Notes: generated from the letters alone by a model not told the origin. Numbered from the stretch's first letter, positions 12,207 through 22,481 are shown. The stretch is DNA of 39,617 bases from Chara braunii (GCA_003427395.1 BFEA01000875.1:281506-321122), one strand, 5' to 3'. Program-made: numbers and translations.

Positions 12207-13384
12207 CCTGTTTTAGCGTTTGCTGCACAATAAATAGCTAATTAAACAATAATAAATTCCATGGCCGTTTCTTTTCACAGCAAGAATTCCGGCAACCAAA
12301 AGAAAAGAACAACTCAATCTACCTCTGATTCCTATGTCTAACTTTGTTGTTCTGTTGTTGTTCTATGTGATGACGTCCTAAGTGAACAGGTACCACGTCA
12401 GACCCGTGTGAGCAGATACAACACAAGTGAGTATGCACAACACAAAACAACAATCGACACAAGGTAAGTAAGCAACATCAAACAAACAATATGTTAGCCC
12501 CCTTCTTTCCCTGCGTCAGTCCCTGCCCAATGCAATCAACACCCCATTCGACATCTGGCACTACAACTATGCAATTAGTCGTACCGCCGCCGTCGTCAGA
12601 ATGTACTTCCTCACTTAGGCACACGCTTGCCTGCCACATGTCACCCCTGCAATAACCAATCAACAGGTGGGGTGCCACGTCAGCAACTCTGATTTGTGTT
12701 CTACCACAGCCTTGGTTCATCGAAGCAGCCAAGTTCTTATTGCCACGTCAGCAGGAGGGCACTCATCGCAAACACGGCGGCCCTCTACTGCCACGTCAGC
12801 AATCAATCGGTCCCTGCCTCGTAATGCAGCTCGTGATACCGATTTCCAGCCTGTTACAGTGGTGCCACGTCGGCCTATCAACAATGCTGCGTCATCAAGG
12901 ATCACCTCTGCACTAGATAAGTGTGTAATTCCTCTTATGCCACGTCAGCATCAATGTCATCAGGACACGTCAGCATCTGAAGGGATCTGCTCGCGTGTCA
13001 ATATCGCAGCAATATGCCACGTTAGCAGCAGATCCCTAGGACGTGACACATCATGTGCCACGTCAGCAGTGTCGTGAATCAGCGTCGCGACCCTGGCTGT
13101 ATATTCGCGTGATCGGTATCCAGACTGCCACGTCAGATCTCTGGTCCTGCCACCTCGAATTGCCACCTTCATCTTATTCTTCAGCTCGTGGGTTTCTTCA
13201 TCAGAGGATGCGCGGTCGGATGTCTAGATCGCGTTGATAAACGCGTGCGACTACACGGTCACACCGAGCCACGTCACCCCCAACTTACCTGGCGCCAGCT
13301 AGTGCGCGCGCGTGCGATCTTCGTCATCAATATCGTTATCTTTGTTGTCGTACTTCGATCAGAAGTACAGCTCCGATACCAAAT
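12207..13384 (-). promoter_or_regulatory. Element 1 leader with array of 13-bp ACGT-core repeats
   Basis: The 5' leader between primer site and gag has no long frame but carries about 11 copies of TGCCACGTCAGCA or close variants. Exact copies start at 12673, 12741, 12789, 12938 and 13056. Variants start at 12391, 12863, 12963, 13015, 13126 and 13266. Spacing is irregular (25 to about 280 bp), so this is not a simple tandem satellite. The reverse complement, TGCTGACGTGGCA, contains TGACGTGG, which resembles known bZIP sites of the TGA, UPRE or G/C-box hybrid type. Binding or promoter function is my inference. Confidence 0.6.
13370..13381 (-). promoter_or_regulatory. Primer binding site, initiator tRNA-Met type
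   Basis: On the minus strand, three bases after the 5' LTR end (CATAACA), the sequence reads TGGTATCGGAGC. This matches the usual plant primer site TGGTATCAGAGC, complementary to the initiator tRNA-Met 3' end, at 11 of 12 positions. Confidence 0.85.
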
Positions 13385-14380
13385 TGTTATGAACCCAAAT
13401 CGTGATGACACTTGTTGATAATGCCAGCCCACAAGTCGTCATCCAACTGATGAAATATCAATAGTTGAAATCGTTACCAGATACAAAGAGATGGATAATC
13501 ATTCACAGACGAATAAGCAAGAGATTGGGAAAGTAGACTTCGAGGGTGGAAAAGAATATTGCGCCCTCTTCTACTTCGGGCTCTCTTCCCAATGTTGCCA
13601 CCTCAGCAACAATGATCAGAACGATATCTGAAGTTCTCCTCAATGTGTCATGTGGCACGTTAATAAGTCAATCATCAACGCTGGAGCATCATCAACCTCA
13701 AGATAAACAGGTACGTATCTCTGATCCTCCCACAGTCATGATCCCCTCCTGAAATACGACGAATCAAAACAGCTGTATCTCTCCAATGTAGCCGTCGTAT
13801 CAGCATCGAATACACGTGGCAGCGGCCACGTCAGCACACCAAGTAGACAAGAGCAAGCCAGCCACCATGCCTGGCGAGCGGCGCGTCACTGTATCTCGCA
13901 AGTGCCAGCCAAAAACTAGCGTACAACCAGCATCTCAACATAGAGTCAGCGTCGTCGTCAAAGCAGAAAGTCAGCATTGACGCAAGACTGAATGAATGTC
14001 AATGCCGGGAAGTCAGCCCTTATATATTGTTGACTCGGGGGCTAGGCCCCGGATGCTGCCTCCCTTAATCGTCCAAATCTCAATGCGGACGAGAGCTCAG
14101 ATTATTCTGAAACCGAATCCTCTTCGGCCTAGATGCTGTCTTGGTACCTGCACACCATAAGTGAGTGTATCCAGACAAGGGCCAGGGCCGAGTACCTTTG
14201 ACTCTACAGTGGACTTTGACTTTTGAATTTCCACACGCAGCGTTCGGTCTCACAGCCGGACGCAGCAGTCTGTGGCCTGGGCAGTGCCTAGTCACACAGC
14301 CAACGCAGAGCAGTAAAGTTCTGCATGGCCTGGGGCGGGTCTGAGCCCCGTACAGCCCTTGCTGCACACGAGTTACTGCA
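13385..14380 (-). repeat. 5' LTR of Gypsy element 1
   Basis: It matches 3214-4237 throughout and begins TGTTATGAACCC on the plus strand, ending GTTACTGCA. It lacks about 28 bp present in the other LTR at the CACGTCAGCA words near 13830, which looks like slippage between short repeats. On the minus strand it contains the element promoter, which I cannot place precisely. Confidence 0.92.
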
Positions 14381-15138
14381 TATCAGTCAAATGACTCAAA
14401 TCACATATTACAGGTGTGGGATGGCTTTCGATCAGTTTGGGGTTGGGGAGAGGCTCGTTTGGGGAAAAGTTTTTAAGGTGTTGTCATTCGCGAGGGAAAC
14501 GTTTGCGGGGGGCGGAAGGGGGTGTTAGGGACGACTTTGCCAGGGTCGTCTTCGGGGGTTGGGGAGGGGTATGTGGGGGTTACTAAGAACTGCATGAGAG
14601 GCGAACGAAACACACGATGAAACAAGTTCATGACTACATCAAGACTGAATCAAGTTCATGACTTCAAACAATGACAATATTGAAAAGCATTGAGTCATTC
14701 ACCATCAACTGTAAATAACATTCATTGGGAATCTCGAAATAAGAACATGAGAGGCCAACGACACAGACAACGAATCAGCTGCACCATAAACACACGACAG
14801 TAAAAGAAACATATAGATTGAACTCAGTCAAACAATGTATGGAGAAAGTGTGCAAGCGTCTGAAACATCGATGGACAAATAAAACGAAAAAGAAAAAACA
14901 ACAAAAAAATTGTATACGAATACACATGCAGTCATGACGACCTGCACATATTGCACCTGTGAACACATTACCTCATGATCCTCATCTAAAGAACTAAAGG
15001 TACTGTACACAACTACAAAATAGAGGACGGAAGAGGACCAACGCTGGGACTAAAGATCATCGTTGTGATGTCGTCCACAATGTCCTTCCTCCTCCTCTGC
15101 AGTATTACACCTGTGCTACCATCCCCGCCACCTGTGGT
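14381..15138. other. Gene-free spacer
   Basis: It begins with the TATC target duplication of element 1. It has a G-rich segment (about 14500-14580) and short imperfect direct repeats of CAAGTTCATGACT (about 14627 and 14653). No coding, RNA or transposon signature was recognised. Confidence 0.5.
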
Positions 15139-15152
15139 GTGCGTGTGTGTGT

Positions 15153-15200
<48 letters not shown>

Positions 15201-15246
15201 CGGGGGGAGGGTAGGGAGGACCTCCCCCACCAATCAATCAATCAAT

Positions 15247-15310
<64 letters not shown>

Positions 15311-15322
15311 TCATCAATCAAA
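15139..15322. repeat. Compound microsatellite (GT)n then (AATC)n
   Basis: A GT tract (about 15140-15199) is followed by a short GC-rich linker and an AATC tetranucleotide tract (about 15232-15322). The linker (GGGGGGAGGG, GGAGGACC, CCCACC) recurs between the same two tracts at about 23056-23090, so the whole unit is a dispersed compound repeat. Confidence 0.9.
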
Positions 15323-15339
15323 TAACAATCAAACAATCA

Positions 15340-15530
15340 AGATTTTTTTTTTTTTTTTTCACACACCAAAAACGACCTCCCCGAAAATTATTTTTTTTAA
15401 CTTTATTTTGTTCGAGGGGGTAGGGTCGGGGTTTCGGAAACCCAATCCGAAACCCTTACCCCCAACCCCCTGTTCCCTTGGCCACTGCGGGCCGCGGTCG
15501 TGCCTGCGGTGGCCGCGGCCGCTGGTGTTT
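15340..15530. repeat. Hairpin plus GC-rich core repeat
   Basis: After a poly(T) run there is an inverted repeat at 15416-15463 whose arms share GGGTTTCGGA/TCCGAAACCC and GGGGGTA/TACCCCC. It is followed by a GC-rich block with GGCCGCGGCCGC (about 15500-15523). The build (AT-rich run, short hairpin, GCGGCCGC-type core) recurs at 21455, 29871 and 34975. Confidence 0.5.
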
Positions 15531-15540
15531 TATAGGTTCC

Positions 15541-16949
15541 AGACAGACAGTCTTTGCGTAGTTTAGTTCTAGGGGAATGTCATGATGCAACTGGTCATTT
15601 TGGCTATAAAAAAACATCAGCTAACTTAGTGCAAAGATTTTGGTGGCCCACTATGATGTACGATGCAAAAAGGTATGTTGAAACCTGCCAGGTTCGCCAA
15701 CGGGACAAACCTAGAACCTAGGCTCTGATTGGGCTCATCAAGGGTGATCAAGCCCTTGCTCATTCCTGAAGGTCCTGGTCAAAGTGTTTCCATGGATTTT
15801 CATGGATACTCTTGTGACCAGCAGGTCTCGGAAAATACACATCTTCGTTATGGTGTATCACTTTTCCAAGTATGTCAGACTAATAGGTATGCCAGAGACC
15901 GCTAAAACTGACAACGTCATCAGGTTGTTCATGCAAAACTGGGTATGGGACTTTGGTTTACCTAAGTCCATCGTCATTGATAGGGATGTTCACTTTACTA
16001 GCGAACTGTGGCAAAACACTGCTCAACAGATGGGTACCAGATTGCAAATAACATCAGGGAATCACCCTGAGTCAAACGGACAGGCGGAGCAAATGAATAG
16101 AGTAGTGCAGCAATGTTGTACAGGCGGAAGGCTGATTAATCCAAGCAAGAATGACTGAGACGAGAAACTACCTCTCGTTGCCAGCCTGTACAACAATGTT
16201 GTACACAACACTACTGACATGACTCCCAACCAAGTGCATCTTGGTTGGAAGCCCCGATTTGCCCTTGATTTACTACTGCCTGAGAACCGATCAACTGCAG
16301 CACCCGGCAGCATAGAGTTTGCTGTCAATTATGAACAAATGCTGCAGCAGGCCGTTGAGCACATTAAGAAGTCTCAAGATGCCATGATTACATCTGAGAA
16401 CAAACACAGCCGGCCTTCTAATTTTCAGGTAGGGGACAGAGTCTGGGGTAAAGTCATCTGAACTGGACAGGAAATAGAATCTCTAGAAAACTAATGCTGC
16501 AGTATTCCGTCCGAGGGAGATCTTAGACATAGTTGGGGATCAGGTGGACGGACCTTTTTATGTGATACACATCCCACCTCACCTCCGCACACATCCAGTT
16601 TTTCACGCCTCAAAGCTTGCACCTTTCGCAGAGACTGTACAGTTTCTTTCTTGCAGGTCAATGCTGCCCCCAACCATGAATGGTGAGGTCAACATCGACA
16701 AAATCGTGGAGCATCGAATGATGCCAGTCCCTAAAACGCCAGGCGGAGACCACCCTCCTAAGCCGAGAATGCAATACCGTGTCAGGTTCAGACATCATCT
16801 GGATCCCAAGGAAGATCTGTAGTTCACCAGAGAAGAACTCGTGCGAACAGCACCTCAAGTTATTGCAGGCTATGAAATAGAACTCAAGGGGAAGATGCCT
16901 GCAGAATAAAAGTCTTCTCAGAGGACTGTCGAAGTACAGGAGGAGAGAA
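15541..16949 (+). pseudogene. Truncated Gypsy integrase/chromodomain region, second lineage
   Basis: Read on the plus strand in shifting frames. First comes an H2C2 zinc-binding region with CHDATGHFGYKKTSANL and a CQVR word where CxxC is expected (about 15576-15705). Then the integrase core: SMDF-like residues near 15790, VIDRDVHFTSELWQ with the second Asp, and ESNGQAEQMNRVVQQ with the Glu (to about 16118). Then NFQVGDRVWGKV (about 16420-16458), HLRTHPVFHASKLAPF (about 16575-16625) and a chromodomain-like tail with VNIDKIVEHRM, MQYRVRF and FTREELVRTAPQVIAGYE. At least three frameshifts or stops occur. Sequence differs enough from elements 1 and 2 to be another family. RT and upstream parts are missing. 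Confidence 0.82.
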
Positions 16950-16956
16950 TGTGAGG
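16938..16956 (+). promoter_or_regulatory. Polypurine tract and 3' LTR start of the truncated Gypsy element
   Basis: AGGAGGAGAGAA (16938-16949) is followed directly by TGTGAGG, the expected arrangement of plus-strand primer and LTR start. I could not find the other end of this LTR. Confidence 0.5.
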
Positions 16957-17320
16957 ATCTGGGTCCTCCGCAGGCCTAAGGGGGCCCTGGTGCAGATGTG
17001 CCCATCCTAAGTGAAGGCGGGCCTAACAAATCACAAGAGGCCCACGACTGTCAATTTCGTATTTTGGGGTCCAGGCAGTTGTGACGCGCCAGTTGGTTGG
17101 AGGAAAAACAGGCGGAGCAGCAAAGACATTCCACGACCCTCCAGGTCTTTCTGAAAATGCAGGCCCTGGACAAGAATCGCAGCATCATACACAGACAGTT
17201 GGGAGGCCCAACTGAACAAGGCCCAGTAGCTGCTACAGAGATGCAGCCTCCTGGGGCCTACCGGAAGTTTCTGGGCCGAGTCCCAGGGCAGCCAGGCTGC
17301 AAAGGCAGGCAGGCTCTTTC

Positions 17321-17322
<2 letters not shown>
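16957..17322. other. No gene; probable LTR remnant
   Basis: Sequence downstream of the polypurine tract, which would be LTR if the assignment is right. No second copy is present in the window to confirm it. It ends at the GA microsatellite that opens copy A of the segmental duplication. Confidence 0.35.

Positions 17323-17391
<69 letters not shown>
17323..17391. repeat. (GA)n microsatellite
   Basis: A pure GA tract, followed by AGACAGACAG-type words to about 17485. The same pair of tracts occurs at 30731-30890 in copy B. Confidence 0.92.
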
Positions 17392-17392
<1 letters not shown>

Positions 17393-17479
17393 CAGCCAGA
17401 CGGCCGGCAGACAGACCAGTAGACAGACAGACATACAGTGAGACGAATAGACGAACAGACAGACAGCCAGGCAGACGGA

Positions 17480-18786
17480 CAAGAGACAGATCGGCCCACA
17501 TGTAGTTGGCTTAAGACTGGATTTTAGAATGGGTTTTATAACGTGAGCCATCAATACTGTCATTTCGAATTTTTACATCGAGAAACACAGAGAGGCAACC
17601 GATGCCCACTTCAGCTCGAGCTCGATGTCATGCCAGGATCCTCCTCCAGAAACACAACCTCCGTGTTCCCATGTCAGCTTCGACAGAAAGCCGAGCGGAA
17701 GCAACAGAGTAATCACATTAGACCAACGATAAGTTAATTAAATAATTAAATGATCGATTAAACCATGTTAATTCCCCTCAACAACGACCTATTCCGTCCG
17801 TGCGCACTTGCCCTCGGCTCATCCACTGCTGCAAGAGACAAACTCCGGACTTCCTCACCCACCTTGCCCTCACCATACCTGTCTTCTTTCCCTCTTGGGG
17901 GGGGGAGGGGGGAGGCAAGAAGCAACAGCCAGAAGAGGCTGCCATATGTGGTGTAGAAAAAGGGGGCGTACGAGGGAGGGTTGGGAGGGGAGAAGAAGCA
18001 ACAGCCAGAAGAAGACACTGCCGCATGTGCTCGGTGTAAAAGCCCGTCGAGGAAAAGAAATAATAATAAATAAATAAAAAGTCCATCGAGGTTGTTGAGA
18101 TCTAGGCAGCTGCAGTAGAGGGGAGAAAACGAATAACACCGAGGTCCGCTGCTGCTAATGTCCCCTTTACTGCTACTAAAGAGGGACAAAAAAAAAACAA
18201 AAAAACCGAAGGCCATCGTGGTCCACTGCTGCTATCCTTTGGCCACCAAGACACACACATTACGAAAAAAAAGATAATTGGCAGCACTACCTATCGCGCC
18301 AAGATCTCTTCCAGGCATCGAGATGCATTGATAACCTAGCGAGAAGCAACTGCTAGAAGCGCCTGCTATGGTTATCCCTGATCAGCTTCTTTCTATCGAA
18401 TGATTGGCGACCGCAAAAATCCGTCCGTTTAACCCTACTACAGTAGCCTGTACAAAGCTTCTAAGGGCGAACTCGCACTAGCAGTATCTCAAATGTATCT
18501 GATCGCGTTCGTGGCCCATAGCTGGATGTATCTGGCCGCAATTCCGTCCACATATGCATAGAAAAGTCCGAGTGTGAGTATTCCCTAAAACTAGGGGTGA
18601 CTGATGTTTCTATCTACCTCGCCCTGTCTATCGCACAACCAACCAGAATCCGCATAGCGGAATCCTATGTCCTTTTTTTTTGGCGGTATGTCACGTTCTA
18701 ATGCGGTCCTATGGGTCACACACACTTAGCCACCTCTCATTCTCTGCAGTCTAAACTGGTTCCGATCTTCTTTTTCACGCGTGGCT
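17480..18786. other. Downstream flank of transporter copy A; no gene recognised
   Basis: Conserved in copy B at about 30890-32272. It contains GAAGCAACAGCCAGAAGA words at about 17920 and 17995, which form a short duplicated block of about 75 bp, and short AT-rich runs. Overlapping frames on both strands are low-complexity and show no domain. It may hold the 3' UTR of the transporter gene just below 18787. Confidence 0.5.
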
Positions 18787-19401
18787 CTATGCCTTGTAGT
18801 GTCCTAGTGGCAGCACCTCCTCCTTCCATGTGTCCGTTACGACTATGGACATGGCGCAGTACAAGGCCGTCGCCGCTGCCATCAGGCCGAACCAGCCTCC
18901 CGCCTTGGTGGCGCTCTTCGAGTCCGCCCATGCGCCCACCATGTTGAAAAAGTAATCGAGCGTCAGGAAGACGAACATGATAAACAGAGCACGGAACGTC
19001 CTGTAGGAGATGATGGTCATGCAGATAGTGAAGATGGTCCACCCCAGCAGGAACACGCCCAGCGCCACGTGGGTCTTGTCGGGGTTGGCCGCGTCATCTT
19101 CCATCTCCACCGTGTAGTAGGTGTACGCGAGGAAGTAGAAGCCGTAGGAGCAGTAGGCCGTGGCGCCGAAGGTGCTGCGTGCAAAGAACGCCCACAGCCC
19201 CGCCAGAAGCATCCCCGCCCCGCCGAAGAAGTAGCCCATCGCCAAGCCCACGTTGCTGACCGACTCCGGCAGCAGACCCGTGGTGAACATGGACATGGTG
19301 AATGCGGTGAGCGCAAAGGCAGTCAGGCCCAAAGGGTTGGCATTGGCCACCTCGATGCCAGCCAGAGTGGGCTTCTCCTCGATAAGCACCTCGTCCTTCA
19401 T
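18787..19401 (-). CDS. GPR1/FUN34/YaaH (SatP) family acetate transporter, copy A
   Basis: An intact single-exon frame of 204 residues, the usual family size. After a short hydrophilic N-terminus comes the family entry motif NANPLGLTAFALT (residues 20-32), a variant of the NPAPLGL signature. Six hydrophobic segments follow at about 24-43, 49-73, 77-98, 111-133, 137-158 and 167-192, then a C-terminus with the conserved LPLG (about 197-200). Known members move acetate or succinate across a membrane with protons. Which membrane it serves here cannot be seen; algal relatives are linked to acetate use. The start is supported by an A at -3 and by identical placement in copy B. A TATA box lies about 320 bp upstream. 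Counted by eye, it differs from copy B at about 30 bases but only 5 residues. Confidence 0.93.
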   Translation of the reverse strand: MKDEVLIEEKPTLAGIEVANANPLGLTAFALTAFTMSMFTTGLLPESVSNVGLAMGYFFGGAGMLLAGLWAFFARSTFGATAYCSYGFYFLAYTYYTVEMEDDAANPDKTHVALGVFLLGWTIFTICMTIISYRTFRALFIMFVFLTLDYFFNMVGAWADSKSATKAGGWFGLMAAATALYCAMSIVVTDTWKEEVLPLGHYKA

Positions 19402-19721
19402 CTTGATACACGTGATCCTCTGCTGAGCGACCGTTTCGAAGTGCGTTGAAGTTGAGAGAAGTGTTTTGCGGGCTTCGCAGCGTCGGTCCTAGAGAGAAGC
19501 GAGAAGAGGCGAGAGAGGACGAGTCAGAGAAGCCGCAGCATCAGTTGGGAAACTCACGAGCGGTGAAGGTAGATAAAGAGGGCGTTCGTACTCTCCTAGG
19601 CCCTAGGGCATATGGCTGCCAGCGACAATCTTAGACGCACCAGAAGAGATAGGGGCTATGGTGGCAACCCAACCCCATGCACCTTGATCCGGTGAGGTGG
19701 ATAGGTCGTGGCATGGCTGCG

Positions 19722-19727
19722 TTTATA
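19722..19727 (-). promoter_or_regulatory. TATA box of transporter copy A
   Basis: The minus strand reads GCATATAAACGC, about 320 bp above the start codon. Transcription would begin near 19690-19700, leaving a 5' UTR of about 290 bases. The box is kept in copy B at 33194-33199. Confidence 0.55.
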
Positions 19728-19967
19728 TGCAGCCAGTTTCGACCCTTCGCCCTGGGCCCCTGTTGACAACCCTCCCCACCGCCTCCCTCCACTACCCCCC
19801 TCTCCCCTCCCCCCCCCGCCGGGAGTCCCACCAATCTTCTGTGATCGCCTTGTAATCACTGTCTCACAGCGCATGCTTACAACTGGGCTATCGTGGACGT
19901 ATGTGACTTCAATGACGGCCAGAAACAGTCCAGAAAGTCCTAGTTATCGGGGGTGTAGTCATCGGTG

Positions 19968-20597
19968 TCATAGATGATCAGCCGTCGTGATTATCGATCG
20001 GAGCCCACTCGAGGTTCGTTCGCCTTCTNCAGGGAAAAGAGCNAAAGGGAGGAGCCGAGATCGAGATGGNCCNGTCCCCGTCCGGTGAANNATTTCGATT
20101 NGCCCANNNCCTNGGGNCTGGTTGGCCATTCCAGTAGGGCATTTTTTTGTCAAGACGGGACGGCGGACGCTGGATCGTTGCGGGACAGAGGAGGAGAGCG
20201 GCGAAGGGGAAAGAGAAAGAAGAAGAGACGAGAAAGAGGGGACGGCCATGGCGTCCCCCAACGGATGGGGATTACGTCTCTCGACTGAGCGTCGGGTTCG
20301 AAGGGCGAGTGAGAGGGCGCAAGAGTCAAGACGGAGGCCCAGCTCGCGCGGAGGGGCCGTCTGAAGCCTCGTGCTGAAGCGAAAAGGCGGAGGCGAAGTC
20401 AGACGAGGACAAAATTGTAAATGAAAGCGTGAGGCGTTGGTGTTCGAAAGGTCGTCGTCCATGTTACCCACGTCGTCGGAGGGAAGATGCCCTTCGTGCG
20501 AGTCGGAGTTTTGTTTTAAACCATAATATATACTCTGTATCCCACTTTTGGCTTTTTCCCCCTTCTTTGCAAATGTAAGGAGTCCTATAGTTGGCAA
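19968..20597. other. Upstream region of copy A with ambiguous bases; no gene assigned
   Basis: Open frames run on both strands, but they cross undetermined bases (20029-20116) and are of biased composition rich in Arg, Glu, Ser and Pro. Copy B has the same sequence with the same pattern of ambiguous bases at 33541-33588. An AT-rich ATAATATATAC word lies near 20524. I see no domain and call no gene. Confidence 0.45.
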
Positions 20598-20697
20598 TAT
20601 TCATGCCCTCGTTGTACAGCCTGTGAAGTACAACTCTGTTCTTCCTCCCCGCCCCCTTCCCCGTTCCCCACAATAAAAGGCAGTTGGCGACTCGCCA

Positions 20698-21125
20698 GGG
20701 TTCGGACGTTGGAAAGTGGGTGTAGCCTTCCGCGTAGGGGTGGGCGGACCGGAGATCACAAGTTTCTCTAGAGTCTATACTAGACTATGATGGTTGTTGG
20801 GGATCCTGCAGTGTGCTTCTTCGGGATGGGATGGGTGAAGGAAGGAATAACTGGGTACTAGCAGGCAAGGGGGGTTGACACCGAACTTGAACTTGAAGCT
20901 GCCACCCCAATAGCTGGGTTCGGAAAGTGGAAGGTGGGTGTAGGGATGGGCGGAGCGGAGATCACAAGTTTCTCTTGAGTCTAGACTAGACTATGATAGT
21001 TGTTGGGGATCCTGCAGTGTGCTTCTTCGGGATGGGATGGGTGAACGAAGGAATAATAACTGGGTACTGGCAGGCAATGGGGGTTGACACTGAACTTGAA
21101 CTTGAACTTGAATCTGCCTCCCCAT
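20698..21125. repeat. Tandem duplication of about 218 bp, present twice in copy A
   Basis: Units start at about 20698 and 20916. Both contain GAGATCACAAGTTTCTCT, the GGATCCTGCAGTGTGCTTCT word and a GAACTTGAACTTGAA run. Copy B has this block once (about 34245-34445). Confidence 0.85.
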
Positions 21126-21267
21126 CAGTCACCATTGCAAGGCGGAAGCTGCCTCGCCATCAGTCGCGATTGCAAGGCAATGCAAGCATGGCTGTCTCCC
21201 AACTGTCCGAAGGGGCGAAGTGAGGGTGGGGGGGGGGGGGGGAGGGGGGGGGGGGTTGTGGAAGCAT

Positions 21268-21470
21268 CCGAAGCAAGCAACAGGATGAGTAACATTCTCT
21301 TCATTTGTGTTGCCTTGTGTGTTTTGATTACGCTTTTAGCTTTCGCTATCTTCAAGGTTGGCGGCGGGAATAGTGGAGAGATGGTTGATGTTAGGGGATT
21401 CACACTCCGGCTGAATGCTTTGTTGAGGGATGATTTGACACCAATGACATCTGGCAATTCGGCCGCCGCG
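21268..21470 (+). other. Short conserved hydrophobic frame (possible micropeptide or relic exon), copy A
   Basis: A frame beginning VEASEASNRMSNIL holds one hydrophobic segment (IALCVLITLL-type, about 21295-21350) followed by a polar part with GEMVDVRGFT and DDLTPMTS. The related frame in copy B at 34783-34980 keeps the hydrophobic segment and those polar words. A further copy at 34521-34730 is broken. I do not recognise it and see no confident start. It could be a decayed exon or part of a repeat. Confidence 0.3.
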
Positions 21471-21610
21471 GCCGCAGCCAGTGAGGCCCAGTCCGTGGCC
21501 TGTTTTTTTTAATTTTTTTTATGCCCCTAAAAATATGGAAAAAAGAAAACAAACAAATAGGGTTGTAGGGCTTGGAAAACCCTACAATCCTATAATTTTA
21601 ATTTTGGAAT
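21455..21610. repeat. GC-rich core plus AT-rich hairpin repeat, copy A
   Basis: A GCCGCCGCGGCCGC block (about 21460-21475) is followed by an AT-rich stretch and a hairpin whose arms TTGTAGGG (21563-21570) and CCCTACAA (21580-21587) pair exactly. The paralogous block is at 34975-35150. Confidence 0.65.
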
Positions 21611-21620
21611 CTGACTTCGT

Positions 21621-22481
21621 TTAAACCACCAGTACCTCCGAGCCTGTTTTTGCCGACCCTGATTTTCACTGCGCTCCGAGTTTTGCCGAGCATGGGTCCC
21701 ACTCCATTTCTTTATGGTACTCTCACGGGAAGAACAAAAAAAAAAAAAAAAAAAAAAAAGTTGCGGCCGTGAAAACTCAAAAAACAAGAAAAATAAACAG
21801 CTCTGGGCGTGATTGCAGCTGTATACATTCTCGGAAGTGTAAGTGTGAGTGTACCGTCAGTGAGGGCATCTCAGCCCCGTGGCCAGGTTGTCAGATTTCA
21901 GAAACTCAAAAAAAAAAAACAACAGACAAACATGGATTCGCCCGTGAAAATGGCAAGATACATTCCCGTAAGTGCCAGTGTGATTAGTGTTACAATACTA
22001 TGAGGGAACACAGCTCGAGCAGATCACGGATTCAGATTGAAAGTGTCCAGAAAATGAAAACAAGAAAAAAAAAACGAAAACATGGATTCCGCCTTGAAAA
22101 TGCTGGATACATCAGTGTTACAATCATCTAAGGAAACAACACTAGAGCAGATCACGGATTCCGCCCTGCCTCGTTGGCATGGTACTCATAACAAACAAAT
22201 ACAAAAGAAAAAAAAAAACCAACAAGTTTGAGAACGTGACCGTCTTTGCTGTAAGATGCATGCAAGACTGTGAGGTTGTGTGAGCACGGTCTCCTAGACA
22301 TCCCTGCCCGACATCATTGCAGTACAAAGGCCCGTTTTTTTTCCTTTCCCTTTCGTGCACGGGCAAAAAAAAAAATACGACTTTTGTGACATTGCCGACC
22401 CTCTGTCCGACCCCCGAAAAGTTCCGGTACTGGCCAGTGTCACGTTATTTCCCAACACTGGGGAAGGTACTGGTGGTTTAA
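21621..22481. mobile_element. 0.86-kb non-autonomous DNA transposon present only in copy A
   Basis: The ends are perfect inverted repeats: TTAAACCACCAGTACCT at 21621-21637 and its complement at 22465-22481. Copy B has no such insert at the equivalent point (about 35165-35180), so it provides an empty site. The interior has repeated words (GAGCAGATCACGGATTC at about 22016 and 22146; AACATGGATTC at 21929 and 22079) and no transposase. The target duplication cannot be read with certainty because the empty site reads TTGGAGATTT, so the superfamily is left open. Confidence 0.82.

Larger units (their letters stand above)
3214..14380 (-). mobile_element. Complete, degenerate Ty3/Gypsy (chromovirus-like) LTR retrotransposon
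   Basis: Two LTRs of 1024 and 996 bp bound the element, each starting TG and ending CA on the plus strand. The host repeats flanking it are TATC on both sides (3210-3213 and 14381-14384). Read on the minus strand, the order is 5' LTR, tRNA-iMet primer site, leader with ACGT-core repeats, gag, aspartic protease, RT, RNase H, integrase, chromodomain-like region, 3' LTR. That order, with integrase after RNase H, is the Ty3/Gypsy order. Every coding part has nonsense codons or frameshifts, so it is no longer autonomous. Counting by eye over the first 380 bases, the LTRs differ at about 14 sites, so it is not a fresh insertion. A 2407-bp DNA element is nested at 6245-8651. Confidence 0.93.

Noticed and set aside
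12360-13290. The repeated TGCCACGTCAGCA motif as a CRISPR-like array
   Set aside because: Repeats are only 13 bp, unevenly spaced and inside a eukaryotic retrotransposon leader; no cas genes.
15139-15566. Long frames with Cys-Val or Asn-Gln-Ser repeats
   Set aside because: They are direct translations of GT and AATC microsatellites.
17758-18287. Hydrophobic minus-strand frames as membrane proteins
   Set aside because: Low-complexity translations of A/G-rich sequence, with several overlapping frames and no conservation of frame with copy B.
19017-19411. Alternative long frames overlapping the transporter genes, including 265 codons at 32220-33017
   Set aside because: They are GC-rich shadow frames; the 204-residue frame has family motifs, and its substitution pattern fits constraint in that frame only.
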